Below, one piece after another: positions 48,235 through 58,676 of a DNA stretch of 64,000 bases. Below the pieces are notes generated by a model. That model ran no database searches. It was not told the origin of the DNA and saw only the letters and a program-made list of their open reading frames with translations. A program made the translations under genes and the position numbers. The stretch's first letter is position 1. Each line of letters starts with the position of its first letter. Origin of the DNA: Nemophila menziesii (Eukaryota > Streptophyta > Magnoliopsida > Boraginales > Hydrophyllaceae); NCBI GenBank assembly GCA_029959085.1, contig JARWIR010000031.1, positions 4,402,001 through 4,466,000 on the forward strand, read 5' to 3'.

Positions 48235-49290
48235 TGGGCCATTTAATATTTCACTAATTCACTTAAGTAAAGCCCAAGTCCGATTTTATTAGTATGAATA
48301 GACCTTTTGAGTTTTATTTTACACACAACTTATTATACGCTCAAATTTGAGAGCTAAAGTCAAGAGCAGAAGGCAGAAGAAGGAGCTAAAGGTGAAGAAT
48401 CTTCATTCTTCTATCGAAAGTCAATTCCAACGCCTCAATTAGGTTCTTTTATCTTATTCGGTGATTTGAGACAATGAATTCCCTGTATTTTAATTTATTT
48501 TTTATTTCAATGATGAGCTAATTTCCTTTGTACTTGAGAATCGCATATTGGGTTGAACCCAAACTAGATTAATTTATGTGTTTCTGATTTGGAATTTAAG
48601 TATTTAAACTGAATTTGCTATTTGTGTTGGCTTTTATTTTATGCTTGAATTATTATATTTAGAGTCATGAACTAAGGGTAATTTTTAGTATCTAGGCTAT
48701 TCAATATAGTGACGTATTGATCACCTTGACGGGGGGTTTAGATACAGAACTAGGTAATTGCCGTTGGTATTCGCCAATGACCTTGACAAGCTTGACTAAC
48801 CAATAGCCAATGCGGTAAGAAACTAAATCATCTGAAAGTAGTTTTAATCATCCTGGCAGAGTTTAGAATACCGTATGAGAGCTCCTTAGTCCACCCTGAC
48901 GGGGGTAAGGAGACTTTAGAATCCCGACTAGCACAAATGTAGCAATTCATCCCTTAATAGAAAGCATTTTTTAAGAAGATTTGTGGTGAAACCCTAGCGT
49001 GATTCAATTACTACTTCTTCCCTTGCGTCTAGCCACTTTACTTGCATTATTTTCATTTCAGTTTGATTAAATTAGTATTTAATTTACTTGCAACTTAGTT
49101 TTAGAAAACCCAAACAAAAATTATATCATTTACTTTTCCATTTTTGCAATTAAACCACTATTTGATTCACATATGAGTTGTACCTATTCCGTCCCTGCGA
49201 ACGAATCCGATTTATCAGTTAATTACTTGGACAACCATACACTTGCGGTTTGTGAGTCCTCAACTTTAGCATTTTATTTTATAACACATT
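48235..49290 (+). repeat. Partial 5' LTR of element E, primer site deleted
   Basis: Similar to the second two-thirds of the LTRs of A and F, including the TTGACGGGGGGTTTAG string at 48728 and CACCCTGACGGGGGTAAGG at 48892. The usual LTR end and primer site are missing. The sequence jumps from the LTR string TTTTATAACAC to leader DNA like that before the gag of A. A deletion of roughly 60 bp or more removed the primer site. Confidence 0.75.
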
Positions 49291-49349
49291 TAGTGTTTAA
49301 TTGCATTTTTTTTCAGTTTTACGCTTTGTTTGTTCTTCCTTTTCAGGTT

Positions 49350-50720
49350 TACATGTTTGGTGTATGCTCGAGGAAGCCAAGATTCTCGATAACCACGAGA
49401 TATTAGTAAGACTTGCAAACAAAAGAAAGAAAGAAGAAAAGGAAGAAAGAGATAGAGGTTAGCAAGAGAAACAAAAATAGCTGAAGAAGATAATTTTCAA
49501 CCTCCGATTCACCCAGTTCAACCTCTTACTCCCTTAAATAATAACAAACCATGGTTTATAAATGGCCTTGGACAAGCTCCATATCGCGCTCCTGCTCTTG
49601 GAATTGATCCAACAAATATTAATGTCGCGAGATACAGACCCGTTCCTGGTATGTTATCTCAATTTCAGAATTATGGGAATTTCTAAGGAGCACCTAGAGA
49701 AGATCCAATTCGTGCAGTACAGATGTTTATGCAAATATGCGACTCCTATATAACACAAGGAGCAACTAGAGATCAGATGTACTTTGCGAATTTTAGATAC
49801 TTTGTGATAGATGGAGCTAGTGAATGGCATGATACGCAAGAACATGGATCGAATAATACTTGGGATGAGTTGCAAACTGCGTTTTCGATAGATACTACCC
49901 AACAAACATGAGTGGGTAAAAGAGGGGTTTTCAGGTAAAAGAGCAGAAGTTAGTGTTACTCAAGAGATATATGGGTGTTCGAATTGTGGTGTTCAAGATC
50001 ATGATTGAGAGCATTGTCAAAGTAATCTGGAATCCGTTATGTTTGTTTCCAACCGAGGTAACTACAATTCAGGTGGTCGAGGGTATCAACCAAATAGAAA
50101 CCATCCGGGTTTCTAGTATTCTAATCCTATGGGGGCAGCTAATCCTACATACACATATCAGTCGCGTCCCCAAGGTAACAACTTTCAACCAAGACCACAC
50201 AATAATTACCAAGGGGGACAAAGTTACGGAAATCAAGCTCAAAGACAACCTCCTCAAGATAATTATAATGACACCATGAATCAAATAGCTTTACCTGCTC
50301 AACCACAAGAAGGTACGAATGATCTTCGTCAAACTGTAGAAAAATTAATCAAGCTTCAAACATAATCGATCCAAAATCAGTAAGCTTCCGAAGTAGCGAT
50401 TAAGTTATTAGAAAATCAAATAGCTCAAATGTCGAAACAATTACAGCATCTTCCACAAGGGAAACTCCCTAGTGGCACTGAAAATCCGAGAGAAGATTGT
50501 AATGCTATAGCGCTAAGAAGTGGTAAGCAGCTTCCCCCACCTACTTTTCTAGTTATGAAAGAAAAAGAAGTTACCAGAAAAGAAAAACCAGTAAAGGATG
50601 TGGTATAAAAAGATAATGAACCCGAAGTAGTAGAAGTTGAGAAGATTCCAGAAATTCCTAAGAAGAAAGATGTTGTAGAGACCCGTCCTCCTCCAGCTTT
50701 TCCCTCAAGAGTTTAGAAAA
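49350..50720 (+). pseudogene. Gag of element E with internal deletion
   Basis: The start is a decayed GVCSRKPRF-type version of the MRRRL start of A. Then come LSQFQNYGNF, MFMQICDSYITQGA and FVIDGASEWHDTQE. At about 49911 the sequence jumps from the position equal to 27620 in A to that equal to 28008, an internal deletion of about 390 bp that removes the second half of the gag domain. The remaining tail (SYGNQAQRQPPQDNYNDTMN, ALPAQPQEG, ALRSGKQLPPP) is broken by stops and frameshifts. At the gag-pol border the codon is AGA, as in B. Confidence 0.8.
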
Positions 50721-52062
50721 AAGGAGATATTGCTAATTATCAGAGGTTCTTAAATATGATGAGAGGTCTGAACATTAACATACTGTTTTTGGAAGCTATT
50801 AAAGATGTACCAAAGTATGTTAAGTTCTTGAAGAGGGCCATCACCAGCAAGAGGCCATATTGTGATAATGAGAAAATAGGATTGCCAGAAGAGTGTAGCG
50901 CAATCTATCAATGTAAGTTGCCACCTAAGTTACATGATCCTGGGAGCTTTACGATTTCAATTTCAATTGGTAATGAGTGGCAAGGAAAGGATTTATGCAA
51001 TTTGGGTGCGAGTATTTATCTCATGCCCAAATCAATTTTCGAGAAGTTGAAGATGGGAGATGTGAGACCAAACTCTATGGTCTTGCAAATGGCTGACATA
51101 TCCCTCGCACATCCTGAGAGACGAATAGAATATGTCCTCGTCAAGGGAGGTACTTCAATATTTCCCGTTGATTTTGTTATTCTTGAATACGACGTGAATA
51201 GGAATGTCCCCATCATTTTGGATAGACCATTCCTAGCCACGGGGCGTACTTTAATTGATGTGGAAAACGGAGAATTGACTATGCGAATCCAAGACAAGGA
51301 GGTGAAGTTCAACGTGTTTAAGGCTATGATGTTTCCAAATCTTCAAGGAGATTGTTTGCGAATAAATGTAGCGGAACATGTCGTGCAAGAGGTATTTGAT
51401 TATTTTAATTTTGATGATATCTTGCAAGCTGCCTTAACACTTGACTTACCTGAGATGATGGAAGAGCTTGCCGAAACAGTGGCAGCTCTTAATTTTGAGA
51501 TTCTGAAATATAGGTGTCCTGCCTTTGAACCTGTAAGAGTACCGGGGGAGATTGTTACTATAAATTAACCATCCATTGAATCTCCTCCGCAGTTGGAAGA
51601 AAAACCATTACCAGGACACTTGAGGTATGCGTATTTAGGTACTAATGACACTTTACCTGTTATTTTTTCAGTAAATTTAACAGGCCCTCAAGAAGATAAA
51701 ATGTTGCATGTACTAAGATCTAATAAAGAGGCGGTTGGTTGGACTATTGCTGACATAAAAGGTATTAGTCCTTCCTATTGCCAACACAAAATTATTATGG
51801 AGGATGATAGTGCACACTCAGTTGAAGGTCAAAGGAAATTAATGACAGCTATGAAAGAAGTGGTGAAGAAAGAAGTTATTAAGCTACTAGATGCGGGAAT
51901 CATCTATCACATAGCTAGTAGTGAGTGGGTGAATCTAGTTCAATGCGTACCAAAGAAGGGTAGTATCACTAATGTCCTAAATTCTTAGAATGAAGCCATA
52001 CCCTCGACGACCGTTGTTGGTTGGAGAGTGTGTATGGATTATCGTAAGTTGAACAAGGCTAC
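50721..52062 (+). pseudogene. Protease and start of RT of element E
   Basis: The protease is open from 50756 to 51568, but its active site reads LCNLGAS. The catalytic aspartate codon GAT is AAT at 50999-51001, so it could not cleave. It continues through [20 protein letters not shown], a stop at 51566-51568, the pol linker [11 protein letters not shown], and RT motifs ([35 protein letters not shown]). Element D enters within that last motif. A TAG at 51986-51988 also interrupts the frame. Confidence 0.85.
52058..52062. repeat. Target-site duplication of element D, left copy
   Basis: GCTAC, repeated exactly at 61819-61823. Confidence 0.9.
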
Positions 52063-53618
52063 TGATGTCTCCTCAGTTGTGACAGTTTTAAATAAAGATG
52101 AGACATCATTTTTAGTTATTTAGAAGTCATAATAGTCGATTTTCTTGAGTATTAGTGCACTTTCCTATTTTGAGTCTTGATTTAGTGAAATAATATTTTT
52201 AGAGCATATTGGGTTTAATTGTTTATTTTAGTGTGAAGCTTTAAAGATAATTATGGAGATTAATTAGAGTCCAAGTCAAATACTACAACATATGGAAAGA
52301 GATTAGCATGGTAATTGGAGATAAGGAAACAAAAGCTAAAAATATGGAAAAGGAAAAGCTGCCTAAATCTGAATTCTGCAGTACACGCCTAAAGAAGTGA
52401 TGATTACTCCAAGACATAAGCCGATTTTGGTAAATTCCTTTCATAGAGACGTAGATAATTCTGTGAGGATTCTTTTGGTATCTTATGAAGCAAAAACTGA
52501 CCAATAACGAAGAAGATATGCTCAAAACGGTCCAGCAGTGTTTATCTTTATTTCCATACGAATTTGAGTTGGGCTAGGAGTCCACCACTTTGCTTCTCCC
52601 TCAAGAAAACAAATTAGGTCTTCTAAACACCAATAAATACACCCTTATATCACTTGTAAAAGTACCCTAGCAATCCTTGCCTCATAGTAATTAGTTCTTA
52701 AGGTTTTATTCTTCTAGTTTATTGAAGAGATTAAGATGATGTCTTTTGTAATTTCTTTTAGTTTATTTCCTTCAGATATGAACTAAACTCCCCATAGCTT
52801 GGGTATTGCATCATGTATAATCTATGAATTCTAATTCTTCTATCTATGTTTCTTTGGGAATTATATGTATTAATTTGATATTAACTACTTACCCTTATAT
52901 TTGATTATGTGTTTTGATTTAATGTATATTTTCCTTGCGGTGCGCAACGTTTAGGATTACCTTAATAGTAGTTAGATGATCACCTTAGCTGGGTGTTTAA
53001 CTATTGAACCACCACATAACGTCTAGTGTCGATATTAGTTCTGACAAAACATGATTCTAACTAGATAGTCATTAGGGTTTGTTTTAATCACCATATCACC
53101 AATTGATTGTAGTGTCTGTTTAGGGCCTTGGTAGCGCTTGATAACCCTATTTGAGACCTCGTCTTGGTTGTGTCGTAGCCCCCTTAGTCGCTCTCAAGGT
53201 CTAATGTGTGGGAATTTAGAATCCTGACTAAGTATACCAAGAGCTAATATTCTCCCTTATAAACTAGATGTAAAAGAATTAGAAGGATTAGTGCATACTA
53301 GCAAAACCTAAGCTATATCTCTCATCTCATATTCCTAGTATTTTATTTTATTGTCTTTATTTTCCTAGTTTCAATTAGCTTTAATTCTTAATTTCGAAAT
53401 TCTATTTGCTTTTATTTTCCGTCTTTAATTATTTACTTCTTACTCGTTATTCCTACTCACGTGATTAACACACTTAAGTCCCTGAGAACGAACTCAACTT
53501 ACTAACTAAAACTTGCATACGTCCTGTAATACTTGCAATACTGTGCCTGTCTAGGGTGAGAGTGCGTAGTTTCTAGACTTAATTTTATCTTATTTTTATC
53601 ACACCCTAGGCGACACCA
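52063..53618 (+). repeat. 5' LTR of element D
   Basis: 1556 bp, TGATGTCTCC to GACACCA. The opening 46-bp module is at 52063-52108. The TATA position reads AATAAATA (52632-52639), while the 3' LTR has TATAAATA at 60831-60838, so the promoter that would drive this copy is damaged. The first 60 bp hold about nine differences from the 3' LTR, far denser than elsewhere. Confidence 0.92.
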
Positions 53619-53624
53619 AGTTTT

Positions 53625-53642
53625 TGGCGCCGCTGCCGGGGA
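53625..53642 (+). promoter_or_regulatory. Primer-binding site of element D
   Basis: TGGCGCCGCTGCCGGGGA, identical to that of A although the two lineages differ widely in coding sequence. Confidence 0.9.
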
Positions 53643-53773
53643 CTTGTGTCTCGTTAGCGTGTGGGTTATCTATTTCGAGTAGTAGTTTTTAATTAGTTTT
53701 ATTTTTCAGTTTTTAGTTTTTATTTTTTCAGATTTACGCTTGTGGTTTGCTTTAGTCTTTTTCAGGATTCACA

Positions 53774-55838
53774 GTGTTTAATTCTTGGCCTCCGTTACCG
53801 GAGCCTGAGAGGAGCTTTAGAGTTTATAACAGGCGTGTTCGTGAGGAAAGATCCTTAAGAAGAGCTATGGCAGGCGTACAAGGTCAAAAAGATCCACCTG
53901 GGATCCAACAACAAGATCCACCTGGTTTACAACAACAGGATCCTCCTGGTGTACACGGTGTACAAATACCAGCAGGAGGAGGTAATGGGCAGAATAACGT
54001 TAATAATCAACAAAATCGAGTACAGCAAGACCTTCCTGGTCTTCATGTGCCGTTTCATGTTCAACCAATCGGCTACCGTCCTCCAGAGATCCAAAATATC
54101 AAATTTCGACCCGATCCGGGTATGCTCAGTCAATTTCAAAGTTTTGGACTCTACAATGGTACATCAATTCAAGATCCGATAAGATCGATTCAGAAGTTCA
54201 TGCAGATTTGTGATGCCTATATTACTCCTGGCATTACACGCGAGCAACTGTATTGTCATATGTTTTCGTTCTTCTTGACCGGTAGAGCCAGCGAATGGCT
54301 AAAAGACAACCACCTGGAACAATTCATTCTTGGAGAGAACTTCAAGCCGCGTTCTTTAACCGTTTTTATCCGAAGAGCATGAGACTCAAAGATCAAACCG
54401 AGCTTGCAAAATTTTGTCAAGAAGATGGAGAAACAGTAGGAGAGTCATGGACAAGGTTTCAACAAAAATTAGCTAGATGTCCGCTCCATGGTTATACCCC
54501 TGCTCTACAACTTGTTATATCCTATGAAGGACTTAATGATAAGGGTAGAGAGAAGGTGGATAACATTGGAAAGGGTAATTTTGTGTCCATGAATCATAAT
54601 AAAGCTTCCGAGGTATTAGAGAATATTATGGAACAAGAAAGAAGTTGGCCTTCAACGCGAGCTTCTGTAGCAAAGACCCGAGGAACGCTTCGTTTAGATG
54701 CAAAAACTGCGAACTCAGCTCAAATATCCACATTAGAAAATCAAATCAAAGAGCTGAAGTTAGAGATGCAAAAGAATTTAGCCGCTGCAAACGTAGTACA
54801 AGAAGCACAAGGTTGTCAACAATGTGGGGTTAATAACCATACATGGGAAGAGTGCGAATCAAATCCACAATCTGTGTACTTCATATCCAATCGAGGAGGC
54901 TATCAATGGGGTAACCAAAATCATCCGGGTATGCAGTATTCAAATCCACAAGGGGCCGCTAATCCTGGTCATAATCAACCGCGCCCCCAGAACAACTCTT
55001 TCCACTCGAGAGGTCAGTACCAAAATCAATATCAAAATAGACCTGCTCCCCCTCAACAACCTGTTCAAGATGCCTATACCGATTCGTTAGATCAGAAAGC
55101 TTTACCTAGTATCCTCAAGAAGGATCTATGGATAATCAACATATAGTACAAGCTCTGGACCGTTTGACCACGACTATGAACGCTCAGGAAGAGAAAGTCC
55201 GAGGACAAGATGCCGTACTTCAGATTTTAAGTACTCAAGTAGAACAGTTAAACAAAGTATTAACTAATTTAATGGAACAGAAAGAAGTAAAGGCAATCGA
55301 AGGAGGTGAAAACAATGTTGGGTTCGAAGCTTGCAAGGCTATTTGCCTTGAAATTGAAGAAGAAAAAGAGGAAGTACCGCATGCTACTGTTAGTGCCGTG
55401 GAAGTTCCGAGTACCAAAGAAGAACCAACCAAGTCTAGCCCCGTGGAATCTGACTGTTCTGAGGTTTATGTGGAGGACGATCAAGAGAAAGCCGAATTTA
55501 TACAACTTTTGAGGAAGATGCAAGAGGAGATTCGATTGGTTATGGATTATCAAGCTGAGCTAAATTCGAAGGAGAAAGAAGATGAAGTTGCACCTGATAT
55601 GCAAGAAAAAAAAGAAAAAAAGAAGGTGGAATCTCCAGCTATTGTTCAACCAGTGTCATCAACCATTCCTGATACAAATCCTAAGAATGACACTGAACTC
55701 AAGACATTTGTAGAGCCGTATACACCCAAAAAAGGACTTACACCACAACAAGTCTTTACGCAAGTCATTCCTGAGAAAGAAGCGAGTGTAGAGATCCCAA
55801 GAGAAAATTTGAGAGTTTCGAGAAGAAGTGAAAGATAG
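53774..55838 (+). pseudogene. Gag of element D
   Basis: The open piece from 53774 carries a QQQDPPG-type short repeat (near residues 42-60) and the gag domain start (IKFRPDPGMLSQFQSFG, FFLTGRASEWL). A one-base frameshift near 54300 moves it to the frame of 54295-55146, with AAFFNRFYPKSMRLKDQTEL, RCPLHGYTPALQL and a CCHC knuckle, CQQCGVNNHTWEEC. A second frameshift near 55110 leads to 55128-55838, an acidic tail with coiled-coil character. A TAG at 55836-55838 separates it from protease in the same frame. Only the C lineage shares its RCPLHGYTP motif; A, B and E have a different sequence there. Confidence 0.85.
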
Positions 55839-56567
55839 CTACCTACAAAGCTTAAAGATCCGGGAAGTTTCAACCTTCCCATTCAATTACACGGTATGCT
55901 CAAGGTGAAAGCAATGTATGATGTGGGTTCTGGTATGAATCTTATGCCTAAGTCCGTGTATGAGAGACTTGGACTTCAGAAATCAGAGAAAACTCAAGTG
56001 AAGTTGCATTTCGCTGACAACTCAGTTAAGAGGACATGGGGAACAGTGGAGGACGTCTTAGTCCGTGCAGGTAGTATCGCCATCCCTACTGACTTTGTTA
56101 TTCTTGAGTTTGATGCAGATAAGCAGGTTCCAATCATACTTGGACGGCCTTTCATGGCCACAAGTCAAAGTGTCATCAACTTCCAAGAAGGGACCATCAC
56201 CCTTCATGCAAAGAATGTATCCGAGACCTTCTATGTCTTGGGTAAGAAACCAAGGAAGTTAGATCCCACCGTTCATGTCATCCACAGCCTTTCACATCAC
56301 AAAGTCCCTCCTGAGAAGATCCACTTAAAGCCTGTGGATACTGAGCCAAACATTGAGTTTGGGGTTGGCCATGAAATTCAATGGAAAGCCTACAAACGCG
56401 AGAATAGGCCACGAAGTTTCAAAGACTCGTGGATTGGTCCATTCATTGTCACTAAGGTTGTTTCAGCCAAGGTGATAGAAATTCGACCCAAAACTGGGGT
56501 CAAGCGCAGATTAGTTGACGTTCATAGCCTAACTCGTTGTTGGGGAGGCTATATTCACAAATCTTGA
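55839..56567 (+). pseudogene. Protease fused to integrase C-terminal tail, element D
   Basis: In frame with the gag tail after the TAG at 55836-55838. It opens LKDPGSFNLPI. The protease active site reads YDVGSGMNLMPKS, where autonomous relatives have DLGAS, and ILGRPFMATSQSVI follows. The reading frame then passes through an EFGVGHEIQWK linker into SWIGPFIVTKVVSAKVIEI, the equivalent of [19 protein letters not shown] at the integrase end in A, and stops after HSLTRCWGGYIHKS. About 2.9 kb of pol present in A is absent. C has the same linker and join, so the fusion is inherited. An open stretch starts at 55896, but the frame is continuous from upstream. Confidence 0.85.
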
Positions 56568-56570
56568 TAG

Positions 56571-56608
56571 AGGTAACACGTCTAACTTTGAAAGACGTTA
56601 AATAAAAG
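56571..56608 (+). promoter_or_regulatory. Stem-loop after the pol-tail stop of element D
   Basis: AGGTAAC, then arms ACGTCT (56578-56583) and AGACGT (56593-56598) around a nine-base loop, then TAAATAAAAG. Same place and pattern as in A and C. Confidence 0.5.
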
Positions 56609-56800
56609 TGCTGTACGGGAGACAACCCGCAATTTTTTATGTTTTTATGTCTTTTACGTTTTTAGTTTATGTTTAGTTTAGTTGTTTTTAGCTGATAATG
56701 CATATTTGAGAAAGGTATTAGTGTTTTTGATGCTTAGGTATTGGAGAAATTGAGTTAGGGGAGCGGAGAAAAAAAATTCGGAAAAGCTGAGGCAGGGGTG

Positions 56801-57028
56801 CGGTATACCGGACCTCAGCCCTGGTATACCGCAGGTGAACAAAACCCGTACCACGGGTAGGTGCCACGTGTTTTATGCCGAGGAGAAAAAAATCTGACCA
56901 ATGAGCCCGGTATACCGGACCCTATGCGCGGTATAACGCGGGTCCAAAAACCCGTGCCATGGGTTGCTAGCGCGTGTTTATTGCCGAGACGAAAAATTTT
57001 GGAGCATCAGATGTTCCGGTATACCGCG
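56801..57028 (+). repeat. Paired GGTATACC palindrome array of element D
   Basis: GGTATACC-type palindromes start at 56802/56823 and 56909/56930, both pairs spaced 21 bp, with a further single copy near 57018. They sit in a repeat of about 107 bp that also carries ACCCGTRCCAYGGGT near-palindromes. The position between the pol-tail stop and ORF2 is the same as in A and C. Confidence 0.85.
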
Positions 57029-57029
57029 C

Positions 57030-57476
57030 CGCGCCGACTGGAGAGAGAAAAACGGGATTCAAGTTATAAAAGAGGTATTAAAGCCATTATTCCGAATTTT
57101 ATAAACCTTAAGCCTCTTTCTCTTCTCCAAAACTCTCCTAACTCCATTGTAGCTCAACAAAACCTTTCACCAATCATCAAAACACTACCCAATCATCAAG
57201 AAAAACACATCAAATCTTCTCTCCACATTATTACAAGAGAGATTCAAGCACCCAATCCTCACCAAATCCATCAAATTGAAGAATCTAGAGCTCAAATTTT
57301 CTAAATTCATCCTACAATTTGTTAAATCCAAGCTTACCCATTACAAATCCACCCCACCCACATAGAGATTCATCATCAATTCATCTATCCTAAACCTTAT
57401 CAAGCTTGTTCAACAAAAAATTCACAAGTTCAAATTTCAAGGGTTGCTAAAGCTTTGAGTTGGGGGTTAATTGAGG
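57030..57476 (+). other. Spacer upstream of ORF2 in element D
   Basis: Pyrimidine-rich leader-like DNA. No gene is supported; an open stretch at 56861-57304 runs through the palindromes and has no recognisable content. It ends with a polypurine-like GAGTTGGGGGTT (57457-57468) just before the ORF2 start, as in A. Confidence 0.5.
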
Positions 57477-58676
57477 ATGACTAATAGAACAAAAATTTTA
57501 GCTAGCAAGAGGGAGGTGAAGAACAACAAGGGATTGGATTCAATCAAGAAGAAATCAATTGACAAAGGTTCTAGTTCTAAATCAAAAGGTAAAGATAAAG
57601 TTGAAGATGGTGGTATAACTTTGTGTGATCGTAATGGTAAAAAGCTGTACTTTTATGCAAAGGAGAAAACACAAATTCCACAAGGTCCTGCACCCAAAGA
57701 GAAAGAGGAAGCTTCAAGGGCCCTGAAAGCTTCTGCAGAGAAACAATTGAAAGAACTACCCTTTGCTTATGAGAAAGTATTCAAGGAAGAAGTTGGTACA
57801 GGAGAATACGCGAGATTCTTAGAGCTTGGTGAGAAATTGGGTTGGTCTACTTTCATGGTAAGACGTTCTGAATTATGTCATGAGTTAGTTTTGGAATTCT
57901 ATTTAGGCCTCTTTAGCCGAGATAGTAAAGGTTGTGTTCCGATTAGAGGAAAGCTAGTTCCTTTCACAGTTGAGGAGATTAGAAACCACTTCAAGTTTAA
58001 GAAATTGAAAGGTTGTTGCAAATTTGAAGAAGCGGTTGCTAAACGAAAAATCTTTGATGAGGAATTACTTTTTGAGCATGTTTTAGACAAGGAGAAAGTG
58101 CAATCACATAAGGGAGAATTGAAGGCACCTTGGCCATACAAATATCTTCAATCAGATGCGAGAATTTGGCACAATTTCCTTATTCCTAATGTCATTGGAA
58201 ACACACGAACTTTGGATGTGACTATGAAGAACGCTCTACTTTTGGATTGTATTTTGAGAGGAGAAGAAGTTGATGTGGCACAGTTGATCTATGAGGAGGT
58301 GATACGATTTTCGGTCTCTCCTAAATCAGTTTATAATGTTAAATTTCCTACCATGATCACGTGTCTTGTGCGAAAAGCGAATGTTACATTGGGTGAAGAA
58401 GAGAAACTTGAGTTTAAGACGAGTTATATTGATAATGCTTGGATCAAAGATATCTTTCGAAGAGCGGGTTCTACGCAAGTCTCGAAAGAAGAAAAGGAGC
58501 AAAATTGGCAAGAGAAGATGGAGGAGCGTTTAACAAAATTCGAAGCAGCTCAAACTTCTTTAGTCAATGATGTGGCACAAATCAATGCTAATCAAGTGCA
58601 CATCATGAAACTCCTCGAGCAATTAACGAAAGGTCCAGCAATTCCTACCTTGGATGTCAATGATGCAAGGCAATAA
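57477..58676 (+). CDS. ORF2 (third ORF) of element D, intact, 399 aa
   Basis: The start chosen is the ATG at 57477 (MTNRTKILASKR), because A begins its ORF2 with the same MTNRT. The first 70 residues are Lys/Ser-rich. A central domain (about 95-300) is shared with A: ELVLEFYLGLFSR, LVPFTVEEIRNHF, ARIWHNFLIPNVIG, LLDCILRGEEVDVAQLIYEE and VKFPTMITCLVRKANV. The C-terminus (about 345-390) looks like a coiled coil. There is no signal peptide, membrane segment or recognised catalytic motif. It resembles proteins annotated as putative plant transposon protein; function unknown. It stays open while gag-protease of the same copy has three lesions. Confidence 0.8.
   Translation: MTNRTKILASKREVKNNKGLDSIKKKSIDKGSSSKSKGKDKVEDGGITLCDRNGKKLYFYAKEKTQIPQGPAPKEKEEASRALKASAEKQLKELPFAYEKVFKEEVGTGEYARFLELGEKLGWSTFMVRRSELCHELVLEFYLGLFSRDSKGCVPIRGKLVPFTVEEIRNHFKFKKLKGCCKFEEAVAKRKIFDEELLFEHVLDKEKVQSHKGELKAPWPYKYLQSDARIWHNFLIPNVIGNTRTLDVTMKNALLLDCILRGEEVDVAQLIYEEVIRFSVSPKSVYNVKFPTMITCLVRKANVTLGEEEKLEFKTSYIDNAWIKDIFRRAGSTQVSKEEKEQNWQEKMEERLTKFEAAQTSLVNDVAQINANQVHIMKLLEQLTKGPAIPTLDVNDARQ

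Noticed and set aside
56861..57304. A 147-aa plus-strand ORF in the D spacer
   Set aside because: It starts within the palindrome array and continues into leader-like DNA, with no counterpart frame in C or A.
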